Source: Candidatus Hydrogenedentota bacterium
GTDB taxonomy: Bacteria > Hydrogenedentota > Hydrogenedentia > Hydrogenedentales > CAITNO01
Reading direction: 5' to 3'
DNA: 63,947 nt
Assembly (NCBI GenBank): GCA_012730045.1
Contig: JAAYBR010000041.1
Location: forward strand, 1 to 63,947
In this document: in pieces, positions 19,167 through 28,759 of the stretch
Numbering within the stretch: position 1 is the first letter of the stretch
Layout: each line of letters begins with the position of its first letter
Position numbers and translations under genes: made by a program
Notes under the pieces: model-generated
What the model was told of the DNA's origin: nothing
The model's database searches: none
The model's input: only the letters and a program-made list of their open reading frames with translations

Positions 19167-20450
19167 GTGGCCGCCTGGGCGCTGGCGCTTGCGGCGCTCC
19201 TGGGCGCGGCCGCCGCGCCTGACCGCCCCAATGTCCTTTTTCTGACAGCGGACACCCTCCGCGCCGACGCCCTCGGGTGCTATGGCGCGGCGCCGTCCCC
19301 CACACCCCGGCTGGACCGCCTTTCCGCGGACGCCCTCCTGTTTGAGGACTGCCTGTGCGCCGTGCCCCTCACCGGCCCGTCCTTCGGTGCCATGCTCACC
19401 TCCGTGCCGCCGCGCGCCAACGGCGCCACGCACAACGCGCTGCCCGTGTCCCCGGAGTTCCCGACGGTGCCCGAGGCGCTTCAGCGCGCGGGGTATTTCA
19501 CCGGGTGCGTGCAGAGCACCTGGACGCTCAAGGCGAAAATGGCGGGACTCCACCGGGGTTTCGACCGGTATGACGAGGACTTTCACCGAAAACGCTGGGG
19601 AATCGTCAACGCGGAGCGGCCTGCCGACGAGGTGACGGACGCGGCGCTGCGGATGCTGGCGGAGCGCCCCCGGGAACGGCCCTTCTTCCTGTGGGTCCAC
19701 TACATAGACCCGCACGCGCCCTACCAGCTCCACCGGGGCTTCGCGCCCCCCGGCGCGAATGTGTGGCGGCTGCCGCCGCGCGAGGGCACCCGCGCCCGCT
19801 ACTGGAGCGAGGCGGCGTTCATGGACCACCACCTGGGCCGCCTGCTTGACGCCCTGCCGCCGGACACGGTGGTGCTCTTCGTCGCCGACCACGGCGAGAG
19901 CCTCTACGAGCACGGCCACCTCGGCCACGGCCGGCATGTCTACCAGGACAACCTGCGCGTGCCCCTGATGATCCGCGCGCCCGGCGCGCCGCCGGGCCGG
20001 AGTGCCTTCCCCGCCCACGGACTCGACATTGGACCCACCCTGCTCGCCCTGGCCGGACTGCCGAAACTCCCCGGCATGCAGGGGCTCAATCTCCTGGACA
20101 CAGAGGGGGACGGGGTGGGCCGAGTGCGGTTCGCGGAGACCTACGGCGGCACGGTCACGCGGGTGCCCGGACTCCGGCAGGCCCTCGCCTCCGGCGGGCC
20201 GACGCACCAGACCGTCGTGGAGGGGAGCTGGAAGCTCATCCTGCGGCGCGCGCAACTGCCGGAGTTCTACGACCTGGGGAAGGATGCCGCCGAACGCAGC
20301 AACCGGTTTCGGGACCATCCCGAGAGGGTCAAGCGAATGACCGACGCACTGGCTGAGTGGACCGCAACGGTCGGCGAGCGGGCCGCCGAGCCCGCCGACC
20401 TCACGGCGGACGACCGCGCCGCCCTGGAAGCGTTGGGGTACCTCAAGTGA
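19167..20450 (+). CDS. Sulfatase-like hydrolase with Thr at the nucleophile position
   Basis: A 427-aa exported member of the alkaline phosphatase/sulfatase superfamily. Seen are the metal motif FLTADTLRADALGCYG (Asp29), the HYIDPHAPY segment, and FVADHGESLYEHGHLGHG with the metal-binding Asp-His. The nucleophile region reads VPLTGPSFGAMLTS, so the canonical C/S-x-P-x-R formylglycine motif is missing and Thr69 stands in its place, as in phosphoglycerol transferases. Sulfate-ester cleavage is therefore doubtful; a phosphodiester or phosphonate hydrolase or transferase is possible. It starts at GTG one base after the lipoprotein stop. The C-terminal AALEALGYLK tail is typical of this branch. 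Confidence 0.85.
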   Translation: MAAWALALAALLGAAAAPDRPNVLFLTADTLRADALGCYGAAPSPTPRLDRLSADALLFEDCLCAVPLTGPSFGAMLTSVPPRANGATHNALPVSPEFPTVPEALQRAGYFTGCVQSTWTLKAKMAGLHRGFDRYDEDFHRKRWGIVNAERPADEVTDAALRMLAERPRERPFFLWVHYIDPHAPYQLHRGFAPPGANVWRLPPREGTRARYWSEAAFMDHHLGRLLDALPPDTVVLFVADHGESLYEHGHLGHGRHVYQDNLRVPLMIRAPGAPPGRSAFPAHGLDIGPTLLALAGLPKLPGMQGLNLLDTEGDGVGRVRFAETYGGTVTRVPGLRQALASGGPTHQTVVEGSWKLILRRAQLPEFYDLGKDAAERSNRFRDHPERVKRMTDALAEWTATVGERAAEPADLTADDRAALEALGYLK

Positions 20451-20470
20451 GAGGAGCGACCGGGGGGGCA

Positions 20471-20506
20471 GTCGGACGGGTCTGACCAGTCCGACCGGTC
20501 AGACGA
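20471..20506. repeat. Four tandem 9-bp units GTCNGACNN
   Basis: GTCGGACGG, GTCTGACCA, GTCCGACCG and GTCAGACGA follow without gaps. The fixed GTC-GAC core makes every unit self-complementary. It lies between two convergent genes (ends 20450 and 20517), where it could form alternative hairpins and act as a barrier to read-through. No T-run is present. Confidence 0.7.
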
Positions 20507-20516
20507 CACCCCGCCC

Positions 20517-21986
20517 TCACCAGTAGGTGTAGAAGAGCGTCTCCGTCAGCAGGGTTTGTCCGGCGAGGAAGGCCAGGACGGTCCAGAGCGCGGCGGTGCG
20601 GCGCTCCCTGCCGCAGATTTCGGCGAGGGCGTGCGCGGCCGGGGCAATGAGGAAGGGGTACAGGTACATGGCCGAACGCTCCCCCTCGCCCCGGGCCAGA
20701 TAGAGGAAGTTCAATGCCAGCACCGCCAGAACGAGCAGCACCAGCACGGTGCGGGGCGGGAACAGGGCATTCTCCCCCCCGGGTTCCGGCGCGGCGCGCC
20801 CCGGGCGGGCGCAATGGCGCAGGAAGAGCAGGGACACGGGAATCCCCGCGAAGTAGAACCAGGTCGCGGGATTGAAGAGGACGCGGAAGGTCCACCCGGG
20901 GTAGCGCGGGTCCAGCTCGTCGAGGTGGAACTGGTCGGTGTCAAACTGCGCCTTGGCCGCCTGGAACGCGGCGACATAGTCGAAGCCCGACCACAGGCGC
21001 ACGGCGACGTGGACCGCGAGGAACGCGCCGAACATGACCGCCGCCGTGCGAAACACCGCGGCCCACCGGTCCCGGCGGAGGAGAAGGGCCAGTCCGCAGA
21101 GGGCAAACCACGCGCCGAGGCCCAGCAGCGAGAACTTGAGCAGGGTCGCGCAGGCGAATGCGACGCCCGCGGCCGCCGCCGCGCCGGGGCTCCCGCCGCG
21201 GAGGGCCCGTTGAAAAAGAAACAGGGCCGCAAGGGTGAACGGGGTGAACAGGGCGTCGGCGCTGGTGGCGGTGAAGAGCACCACGCCCGGCGTCACGGCG
21301 TAGAGGAGGACCGCGACGGCGGCGCTGCGGGGCCCGAACAGCCCGCGCACCCACCCGTACAGGGGGAACACGGCCAGCGACGCCACCGCGACCGTCGCCA
21401 GGGACAGGGCAAGGGCGCTGTTGGTAACGACATAAGAGAGCATCCACAGCAGGGCGGCGGGCCCGGGGGGATGCACCTTGCCGTGCATGGAAAGGTAGGG
21501 GTGGATGCCCAGATAGCGCCCGAAGAACGCGCGGATCGAGGGGGCCTTCCCGATGTCGCCGACCACCTCGTAGGCCTCGCGCTGGTAGGCCTGCGCGATG
21601 CCGTCAAACCCGCGGGTCACCGCGACGGCGCACGCGAAGAGAATCAGGAAGAGGAAGACGCCCGCCAGAAAACGCGCCAGACTCCGGGGGGCAGGCGGGG
21701 TCGGCTCCGGACACGCCAGCGTCCCCGCCACCGCACTGCGGCGGAGCGCCCATCCGCCGACAATCAGGCAGACGAGCACGCCCGCCATCCCCGCCGCGCC
21801 CGGAAACACCGGCGCGAAGAGCGCGTAGAAAGGGGTGGGGTGGCCGTAGATGCTTTCGACGCCGACCTCCCAGAGCAGCAGCATGCCCGCGAACCAGAGC
21901 GCGAGCGTTCCCGCGGCGCCGGCCGCCAGACGGCGCGCGGCGGGGGACAGGAACGGCTCTCTGGTGTGCGCGGGGTTCGGCGTCAT
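20517..21986 (-). CDS. GT-C type membrane glycosyltransferase (PMT/ArnT-like)
   Basis: A 489-aa protein with about eleven membrane helices. The first large periplasmic loop ends in HGKVHPPGPAALLW, close to the HPP motif of polyprenyl-phosphate-dependent ArnT/PMT-like transferases (GT39/GT83 type). It probably moves a sugar from a lipid carrier to lipid A, glycan or protein on the periplasmic side. The ATG at 21986 overlaps the stop of the DUF5696 gene (ATGA), which gives a clear start and coupling. The acceptor is unknown. Confidence 0.82.
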   Translation of the reverse strand: MTPNPAHTREPFLSPAARRLAAGAAGTLALWFAGMLLLWEVGVESIYGHPTPFYALFAPVFPGAAGMAGVLVCLIVGGWALRRSAVAGTLACPEPTPPAPRSLARFLAGVFLFLILFACAVAVTRGFDGIAQAYQREAYEVVGDIGKAPSIRAFFGRYLGIHPYLSMHGKVHPPGPAALLWMLSYVVTNSALALSLATVAVASLAVFPLYGWVRGLFGPRSAAVAVLLYAVTPGVVLFTATSADALFTPFTLAALFLFQRALRGGSPGAAAAAGVAFACATLLKFSLLGLGAWFALCGLALLLRRDRWAAVFRTAAVMFGAFLAVHVAVRLWSGFDYVAAFQAAKAQFDTDQFHLDELDPRYPGWTFRVLFNPATWFYFAGIPVSLLFLRHCARPGRAAPEPGGENALFPPRTVLVLLVLAVLALNFLYLARGEGERSAMYLYPFLIAPAAHALAEICGRERRTAALWTVLAFLAGQTLLTETLFYTYW

Positions 21987-24112
21987 TTTTCCGGGTAAAC
22001 GACCTCCGCCGTCTTCGCGTCGAAGTCCACACGGACCACGACGCCGTTGCTGAACGTGGTCTCCTGCTTCCGCCGCGTGTCGTCCAGGAAACGGTGGTCC
22101 GTCATTTCGGCGAAGGCGCAGGCCTCCTGCAGGGCGCAGGCCTCCTTCACCGTCGCGACGTCGGCGGCGTCCGCCCCCGGCCACACATAGGGCATGCCCG
22201 CGTTCAGCAGGCAGTGGACGCGGCCCGCGTCGCCTTTCGGAATGCCCCAGCCGCCGTCCTCTCCCATTTCCCAGGGCGTCATCAGGCTGTCATGGTAGAC
22301 CAGGTTGAACAGCGGCACGGGGATGGCGCACGCTTCGCCGCCGCCGATGTGGGGATAGGTGGCGTAGGGGCCGTGGTGCACCAGGTGCAGGGTGGCCGCG
22401 AAGTAGTCCGTGGGCTCTTCCGAGCTGACCACATACCCGCGCGCCTTAAGCACGTCGAAGCACTGCCGCCGATAGAGCGCGCTCTCGGCGCGGGTGGTGG
22501 GGTGCGCCTTCCGCGCGCTCTCCTCCGGCGGCACCACGGAGAACACGTCGAGGTACGCGCCGCGCACCGGGATGCCGTTGTCCACGAACCAGTCGTGGTT
22601 GCGGCGGACATAGCCCGGCGCGAAGCGCGGGTTGAGGAAGGTCTGCGGCCCGCCGCACCAGACGCTGTGCTCGTCGCGCTTTCCGTTCAGGTGCGTCAGC
22701 GTGAGGCGCTCGTCGAAGGACGCCGCGTTGAGGTAGAAGTCGCGGTACTGGTCGTGGACGGCGAAGAAGTAGCCCATCTCCGCGCACTTCACGGCGAGGG
22801 CGCGCAGGCCCTCCGCGCCGCCCTGCTCCGCGCCGGCGGGGATGACGTCCGGATGCCCGTCGTCATAGCCGTAGAACCCCCAGCCGTCCAGGTGCACATA
22901 AGCGCTGTCAATCCCGGCGGCCTTCAGCCGCTCCACGTCGGCCCGCAGCTTGTCGAAGGTGTTCAGATTGTGGTTGTCCTCCGGGGTCTCCTTGTTGTAC
23001 ATGGAGGCCTGGGGCACAAAATGGTACAGGGCGCCGAGGTGGACCACCGGCCGCCCGATGACCTCGGCAAGCGCCGGGGAGGCCGCACTTTTCTCCCGCA
23101 GGGAGACGAAGTCGCCCCGCTCGACCACATGCCGGCGGTAACGCTTTGCCAGGGTGACGTGGGTGGCGTTCTGGCTGAAGACATAGCGGACGGTCCGCAG
23201 GTAGGCCATGCGGCCCAGGCTGGCCTGCCACGCCACCCCCGCGCGGGTGGGCCCGCCCTCCGGGTGGACGTAGTAGCCCGCCGCGTCAAACGGCGTCTCG
23301 ATGATCGCCTGCGCGCCGTGGCCGTTCCGGAGGTGCCCCCACCACGGCATGTAGTGGGTGCGCGAGTTGACGGTCTCCAGCGACTGGATGTGCTGGGGCC
23401 AGTCCCCGGGCAGGAGCATGCCCTGCATCCGGGGGATGACCGCCACCTCGCCGGGCGTTTTGTCGGTGAGCAGCGGCTTGGGCCAGCGGATTTCCTTCAG
23501 CACCGCGTCCGTGTCCTCCGCCGCCAGGTCAAACACGACCTCCGGCCCCTCGCAGTGCGCCGACACATGCAGTGCGAAACCCGGGGCCTTCTCGAAGTCC
23601 GAGAAGGACACCACCATGCCCGCAGACCAGCCCGTGAAGAGGCGCTCCGCCCGCACCGAGCGCGCGTCCCTCAGGCGCAGGTTTCCGGCCTCCATCTGGA
23701 TGTCCAGGTCGTCGCTCTCCGCAAAGGTCCAGGTCTGCCCGCCGGCGGCGACCTCCATGGCCAGCGTGTCGCGCCGCCAGGTGAACGTCAGATCCTCCGT
23801 GGCGACCCGCCAGTGCTCCGGCGTCTCCTCGAAGGTTCCCCCGGCGATGACCGGCTTGTCCTGGCTGTGCGCCAGGAGCCACGCGCGCGTTTCGTCAAAG
23901 GCCGTGTAGAGCGCCGCGAAGGACTCCGCGCTGTCCGCCCCGGCAGTCAGCCGCTCCCGGAGCGCCGCGAGGCGCGCCGTCTTCTCCGCCGCCGCCCCCT
24001 CCTCCACGACGACCGCCTCCAGACGGTCCGCATAGGACGACACGGTGGCCACCCGGGCGTCCCATTCTCCGGCGGAAAGCGACAGCATCACACACATCAC
24101 GGCTGCAAACAT
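21983..24112 (-). CDS. Secreted DUF5696-like glycoside-hydrolase-type protein
   Basis: A 709-aa protein with a signal peptide (MFAAVMCVMLSLSAGEW). The middle and C-terminal parts look like a TIM barrel related to GH101/DUF5696 proteins: AGIDSAYVHLDGWGFYGYDDG, a second acidic segment in PVRGAYLDVFSVVPPEE, and VVSSEEPTDYF. These three acidic loops could hold catalytic residues. AAGGAGAACC precedes the ATG at 24112, which starts right at the signal peptide. It is coupled to the downstream glycosyltransferase. Substrate unknown; the assignment rests on overall pattern and should be tested by profile search. Confidence 0.7.
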   Translation of the reverse strand: MFAAVMCVMLSLSAGEWDARVATVSSYADRLEAVVVEEGAAAEKTARLAALRERLTAGADSAESFAALYTAFDETRAWLLAHSQDKPVIAGGTFEETPEHWRVATEDLTFTWRRDTLAMEVAAGGQTWTFAESDDLDIQMEAGNLRLRDARSVRAERLFTGWSAGMVVSFSDFEKAPGFALHVSAHCEGPEVVFDLAAEDTDAVLKEIRWPKPLLTDKTPGEVAVIPRMQGMLLPGDWPQHIQSLETVNSRTHYMPWWGHLRNGHGAQAIIETPFDAAGYYVHPEGGPTRAGVAWQASLGRMAYLRTVRYVFSQNATHVTLAKRYRRHVVERGDFVSLREKSAASPALAEVIGRPVVHLGALYHFVPQASMYNKETPEDNHNLNTFDKLRADVERLKAAGIDSAYVHLDGWGFYGYDDGHPDVIPAGAEQGGAEGLRALAVKCAEMGYFFAVHDQYRDFYLNAASFDERLTLTHLNGKRDEHSVWCGGPQTFLNPRFAPGYVRRNHDWFVDNGIPVRGAYLDVFSVVPPEESARKAHPTTRAESALYRRQCFDVLKARGYVVSSEEPTDYFAATLHLVHHGPYATYPHIGGGEACAIPVPLFNLVYHDSLMTPWEMGEDGGWGIPKGDAGRVHCLLNAGMPYVWPGADAADVATVKEACALQEACAFAEMTDHRFLDDTRRKQETTFSNGVVVRVDFDAKTAEVVYPEK

Positions 24113-24212
24113 GGCGGTTCTCCTTGTGGGGTTCCCAGGGGGCGCGGCGCGCCCGCTTCGCATACAGAATAGGCGGCCCGCTCGCGATTCGCAAGATTTG
24201 CGTTCCGTCCGG

Positions 24213-25076
24213 CTACTCCACCGTCACCAGGGGGCGCATGGCCTCCAGCCGCTTCGGGCCGATCCCCGGCACCTGCTCCACGTCCTCCACTGTGCGGAAC
24301 GGGTTCGCCTCGCGGTACGCGATGATGTTCCCCGCGTACACCGGACCGATCCCCGGCAGCGTCTCCAGCTCCGCCTGCGTCGCCGTGTTGAGGTTGATCA
24401 GCCCCTTTTGCGCGCCCCCCGGCGCCGCGGACGCCGCGGGCACGGTCGCGGGCGGGGACGCGGGCGCGGCGGACGGCGTGGGGACCGGGGCACCCTGCTG
24501 CGGAGCGACCAGGTAGGCCGATGGATTCTCCGCCAGCCGGTATCCTGAATTGCGCAGGACCATGCGGTCTCCGTCGGAGACACGTTCCACCACCACCGGC
24601 ACGGTGAGCGTGGTGCCGTCCACCAGCCGCGCGGCAAGGTTCAGCCCCGACACATCGCCCTCCGGCGTCGTGCCCCCGGCCCGCATGATGAGGTCCGCCA
24701 CCCGGCTGTCCACCGGAAGCCGCTGAAGACCGGCACTGCGCACGCCGCCCCGAACGGCCACGGCAATTTCGGGAGGCGCCGGAGACGCCACGGGGGCGGG
24801 GGGCGGCATGGCGACCATGCCCGGCGCGGGAAGGTCCGCCCCGGCGGGCGGCGTGGGGGGAGGTTCCGGACGCTTCGTGTCGGCGGGCGGACCTGCAGCC
24901 GGAGCGGCCGTCTCCACCCGCTGCTCCCCGGCATGCCGGCCATGCCAGAAAAGCGCCCCGGCGCCCGCCACCAGGGCAAACAGCACCCCCACCAGCAGCA
25001 GCTGCTCCTTCGTGGTGAGCAGCCGGTTCGGAGAAAAGAGCATGACCTGTTCCCCCACCCTGTCACAGTCCCTCAT
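24213..25076 (-). CDS. SLBB plus helix-hairpin-helix protein (ComEA-like)
   Basis: A 287-aa protein with one N-terminal transmembrane helix (about residues 22-43), a Pro/Ala-rich linker, an SLBB-like domain (VRSAGLQRLPVDSRVADLIMRAGG) and a C-terminal ComEA-type HhH pair (LINLNTATQAELETLPGIGP, VEDVEQVPGIGPKRLEAM). ComEA binds DNA in the periplasm during uptake. The order SLBB-HhH matches Gram-positive ComEA more than the short Gram-negative form. The ATG at 25076 has a strong AGGGAGGT at 8 nt; a second ATG at 25043 is weaker. No other competence genes are in the window. Confidence 0.88.
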   Translation of the reverse strand: MRDCDRVGEQVMLFSPNRLLTTKEQLLLVGVLFALVAGAGALFWHGRHAGEQRVETAAPAAGPPADTKRPEPPPTPPAGADLPAPGMVAMPPPAPVASPAPPEIAVAVRGGVRSAGLQRLPVDSRVADLIMRAGGTTPEGDVSGLNLAARLVDGTTLTVPVVVERVSDGDRMVLRNSGYRLAENPSAYLVAPQQGAPVPTPSAAPASPPATVPAASAAPGGAQKGLINLNTATQAELETLPGIGPVYAGNIIAYREANPFRTVEDVEQVPGIGPKRLEAMRPLVTVE

Positions 25077-25314
25077 GCCGCTGGACCTCCCTTTGGCGGC
25101 GGCACAGGCGCATTATGAATCGGCCGGCCGGCCGTGTTCAAGCGTTTCGTTCCCTTGTCCCGTGAGAGGGGCTCAGTCCGGTTCGATACCGACAAGCACA
25201 AGGGGAACCGCCGGAACGCCGCGTCCCTGTCCGGCGATCCATCGAGTAACGGGGGATTTCCCGGAACGGAGCGTGTAAAATGTCCTCGTACGGAACCACC
25301 CCAGGAGGCCGACC

Positions 25315-27849
25315 ATGAACATCCGAGTCCTTTTCCTCGCCGCCCTGCTGTCCGGACTGGCCGCCGCAGTGGACCCCCTCCCCTTCCGGCCGCCCGCCGT
25401 GCCGCTGGTGCCGGTGGACCCCTATTTCAGCATCTGGTCCCCGGCGGACCGGCTGAACGACGCGGACACGGTGCACTGGACCGGGAAGCCCCACCCCCTG
25501 GTCAGCGTCGTGACCGTGGACGGCGTGCCGTTCACCCTCATGGGGAAGCCCACGGACGCCGCGCCCGCCCTGCCGCAGACCGGCCTCACTATCAATCCCT
25601 GCTTCGTGAGCTACCATTTCGAGGGCGCGGGCATCGGCATCCGCCTGAGCTTCCTCACGCCGCTGGTGCCGGAAAATCTGATGCTCCTGTCTCGCCCGGT
25701 CACCTACCTGATCTGGCACGCGCACGCGGTGGACTGCCAGGCCCACGAGGTCAGTGTCCGGCTGGAGTGCGGCGCGGAGATCGCCGTAAACGCGCCGGCC
25801 ACGGAGCGGGTGGCCGCCGGACGGGAGGACTTTGGCGGCGTAGCCGCCGTGAAGGTGGGGTCGGTAGACCAGCCGGTGCTGGGGATGAAGGGGGACGATG
25901 TCCGGATCAACTGGGGACACCTGTATCTCGCCGCCGACGCCTCGCAAAACGTCAAGCTGGACATCCTTGCGGAAAAGCCGGACACCGGGGAGGGCCTGCG
26001 GGCCGACACGACCCGCCTGACCGCAGACCTGACCCTCGGAACGGTAAGCAGCAATGAGTGGCCTATTGGCTGGGTCATGCTCGCCTATGACGACGTGGAC
26101 TCGGTCCAGTTCTTCCACGAAAACCTGAAGGCCTACTGGAAGAAGGACGGGGACGACATCGGGGCGCTGCTGCGGAAGTCCGCGGCCGAATACGCCGCCT
26201 TGTGCGAGCGCTGCGGCTGGTTCGACAACGAGTTCATGAACGACCTCCACAAGGCGGGCGGACCCAAGTACGCCCTGCTGGGCGCGCTGGCCTACCGGCA
26301 GTCTCTCGCGGCGAGCAAGGTGGTCGCCGACGCCAACGGCCAGCCTCTGTTCTTCTGCAAGGAGAACACGAGCAACGGGTGCATGGGCACCGTGGATGTC
26401 TTCTACCCGCAGGCGCCGCTGCCCCTGCTCTTCAGCCCCTCCCTCGCCCGCGCCATGCTGATCCCCGTGCTGGAGTACTCCAGCTCGCCGCGCTGGACCT
26501 GGCCGAACGCGCCGCACGACGTGGGCGCCTGGCCCCTGGGCAACGGGCAGGTCTACGGCGGCGGCGCCAGCGACGGCGGCATGCCCGTGGAGGAAACGGG
26601 GAACATGCTCCTGCTGGTGGCGGCGGTGGCGCAGGGGGAGGGCGACGCCGGCTTCGCCATGAAATACTGGCCCACCCTCCTGAAATGGGCGGAGTATCTG
26701 AAGGCCAAGGGCTTCGACCCGGAGAACCAGCTCTGCACCGACGATTTCGCGGGGCACCTCGCCCGGAACGCCAACCTGTCGGTGAAATCCATCTGCGCGC
26801 TGGGCGCGTTCGGGAAGCTGGCCGCCCTCAAGGGCGATGCCGCCCTCGGCGCGGAGTACACGGCCCTCGCGAAACAGTACGCCCTGGAGTGGATGAAGGT
26901 TGCCGACGACGGGGACCACTACCGCCTGGCCTTCGACCAGCCCGGCACCTGGAGCACGAAATACAACCTCGTCTGGGACCGCATCCTGGAGATGGACCTG
27001 TTCCCGCTGGAGGTGGCCGCGAAGGAGATGGCCTTCTACCGCCGGAATCTGGACACCTACGGCCTGCCCCTCGACGGGCGCGCCCACACGGCCCCCGGCG
27101 ACCGACAGGCCCTCTGGAGCAAGACGGACTGGGCCTTCTGGGCCGCCTGCCTCACGGAGAACCGGGAGGACTTTGACGCGATCACGGCGCCCGCCTATGC
27201 GTTCTTCGACGCGGCGGAGCAGCGCGTGGGCCTGACGGACCTCTATTTCACCGACAAGCCGGACACGGCGCGCATGCACTCGCGCCCCGTCATCGGCGGC
27301 GTCTTTCTGAAAATGCTCTATGACAAGGAGGTCTGGAAGAAGTGGGCCGGCCGCGACCGGACCCGCGCCAACGGCCCCTGGGCCCCCTTGCCGCCGCCCC
27401 CGGTGGTGACCACGGTGGTGGCCCCGGAACAGACGGTCTGGCGGTACACCACGGAGAAGCCCGCCGACGGCTGGAACAAGCCCGCCTTCAAGGACGGGAA
27501 ATGGAAGAAGGCGAAGGGCGGCTTCGGCACGGCGGGCACGCCGGGCATCCGCGTGCAAACCGAGTGGAACACCCCTGACATCTGGCTGCGCGGGGAGATC
27601 ACCGTCCCCAAGGGCGACTATGAAAACCTGCAGCTCAGCCTCTTCCACGACGAGGAGGCGGAGGTCTACATTGACGGCGTGCGCTCGGTGCGGGTGAAGG
27701 GATACAGTGTCGAGTACGAGCCGACCTCCCTCTCCGGCCCCGTCACCCTCGGCCCGGGAAAGCACTTCTTCGCCGTGCACTGCCGCAACACCACCGGCGG
27801 GCAGGGCATAGACCTCGGCATCGTGGATGTGAAAAAGCCGGGCCGCTGA
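25315..27849 (+). CDS. Secreted glutaminase A-like protein (DUF4965/DUF5127/DUF1793)
   Basis: An 844-aa protein with a signal peptide (MNIRVLFLAALLSGLAAA). RPPAVPLVPVDPYFSIWS and TVHWTGKPHPL are hallmark starts of the glutaminase A family. The central alpha/alpha barrel includes NGCMGTVDVFYPQAPLPLL, HDVGAWPLGNGQVYGGG and MPVEETGNMLLLVAA. About 150 extra C-terminal residues form a beta-sandwich (ITVPKGDYENLQLSLFHDEE) of carbohydrate-binding look. AGGAGGCC precedes the ATG and TAAAAT at 25276-25281 may be its -10. Many bacterial members are likely glycosidases rather than glutaminases, so the reaction is open. Confidence 0.85.
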   Translation: MNIRVLFLAALLSGLAAAVDPLPFRPPAVPLVPVDPYFSIWSPADRLNDADTVHWTGKPHPLVSVVTVDGVPFTLMGKPTDAAPALPQTGLTINPCFVSYHFEGAGIGIRLSFLTPLVPENLMLLSRPVTYLIWHAHAVDCQAHEVSVRLECGAEIAVNAPATERVAAGREDFGGVAAVKVGSVDQPVLGMKGDDVRINWGHLYLAADASQNVKLDILAEKPDTGEGLRADTTRLTADLTLGTVSSNEWPIGWVMLAYDDVDSVQFFHENLKAYWKKDGDDIGALLRKSAAEYAALCERCGWFDNEFMNDLHKAGGPKYALLGALAYRQSLAASKVVADANGQPLFFCKENTSNGCMGTVDVFYPQAPLPLLFSPSLARAMLIPVLEYSSSPRWTWPNAPHDVGAWPLGNGQVYGGGASDGGMPVEETGNMLLLVAAVAQGEGDAGFAMKYWPTLLKWAEYLKAKGFDPENQLCTDDFAGHLARNANLSVKSICALGAFGKLAALKGDAALGAEYTALAKQYALEWMKVADDGDHYRLAFDQPGTWSTKYNLVWDRILEMDLFPLEVAAKEMAFYRRNLDTYGLPLDGRAHTAPGDRQALWSKTDWAFWAACLTENREDFDAITAPAYAFFDAAEQRVGLTDLYFTDKPDTARMHSRPVIGGVFLKMLYDKEVWKKWAGRDRTRANGPWAPLPPPPVVTTVVAPEQTVWRYTTEKPADGWNKPAFKDGKWKKAKGGFGTAGTPGIRVQTEWNTPDIWLRGEITVPKGDYENLQLSLFHDEEAEVYIDGVRSVRVKGYSVEYEPTSLSGPVTLGPGKHFFAVHCRNTTGGQGIDLGIVDVKKPGR

Positions 27850-27853
27850 TCCC

Positions 27854-28759
27854 ATGACACCGCCGGAAGACACGCAGACCACGGAAGCCCCCGCCGAAGA
27901 GGCCTCCCCCGCGCCGCGCGGGCGAAGGCTCGTCCCGGTTTTCCGGGTGATCCTCCTCCTGCTCGCCGTCATGGCCTGGGGGGTGGTGGAGGGACACGTC
28001 TGCCGGGTGCGCCGCCACGAGCTGGCGTTTCCCGGCTACCCCGCCGGGGCCGCGCCGCTGCGGGCCGCCCTCCTGACGGATTTCCATCTGGACCGGCTGG
28101 CGTCGGCGCGGCGGCTGGGCCGCATCGTGGACCGGGTCAACGCGGAGGCCCCGGACATCATTTTTCTGGGCGGCGACTACGCGGACGCGAAGCTGGAGCG
28201 CCTGGGCGACTGCCTGCGCGAACTCGCCCGGCTGAGGGCGCCCCTGGGCGTTTGGGCCGTGCTCGGCAACCACGACTACACCCACGCCCCCGCGAGGGTG
28301 CTGTCCGCGCTGCAGCAGGCGGGTATCACCCCGCTCGAGAACGAGGGGTTCTGGCTGGACCTCGGCGGCGGCCGCATCCGGGTGGGCGGCGTGGCGGATT
28401 TCTGGCACGGGCGGCCCAACTGGGAGGCCGCCGCGGGCACCGCCGCCCCGGGGGATTTTTTCCTGCTCCTCGCGCATAATCCGGACTATGCCGAGACCCT
28501 GCCCCCGGGGGCGGTGGACCTGGTGCTTTCCGGACACACCCACGACGGACAGGCGACGGTGCTGGGCCTGTGGTCCCCGTTCATCGGCATCCCCTCCACC
28601 CACGGGCAGAAATACCGGGCGGGGCGGGTGGACAACGGACGAACCACCGTGCTGGTGTCCGGCGGCGTGGGCGGACTGGTCGCGCCGATGCGCTACTTCG
28701 CGCCGCCGTCGGTGGAGATCGTCACGCTGCGCCCGGACGGTCAGTCCGGCAGACCGTAG
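27854..28759 (+). CDS. Membrane-anchored metallophosphoesterase (YkuE-like)
   Basis: A 301-aa calcineurin-type phosphoesterase with one N-terminal transmembrane helix (VFRVILLLLAVMAWGVV). All metal motifs are present: LTDFHLDR, GGDYAD, GNHDY, LAHNPD and SGHTHDGQ. YkuE-type enzymes act on lipid-linked substrates such as UDP-diacylglucosamine-like lipids. It starts 4 bp after the glutaminase-like gene, so they likely form an operon. Its last 19 bp overlap the 3' end of the lipoprotein gene on the other strand. Confidence 0.9.
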   Translation: MTPPEDTQTTEAPAEEASPAPRGRRLVPVFRVILLLLAVMAWGVVEGHVCRVRRHELAFPGYPAGAAPLRAALLTDFHLDRLASARRLGRIVDRVNAEAPDIIFLGGDYADAKLERLGDCLRELARLRAPLGVWAVLGNHDYTHAPARVLSALQQAGITPLENEGFWLDLGGGRIRVGGVADFWHGRPNWEAAAGTAAPGDFFLLLAHNPDYAETLPPGAVDLVLSGHTHDGQATVLGLWSPFIGIPSTHGQKYRAGRVDNGRTTVLVSGGVGGLVAPMRYFAPPSVEIVTLRPDGQSGRP

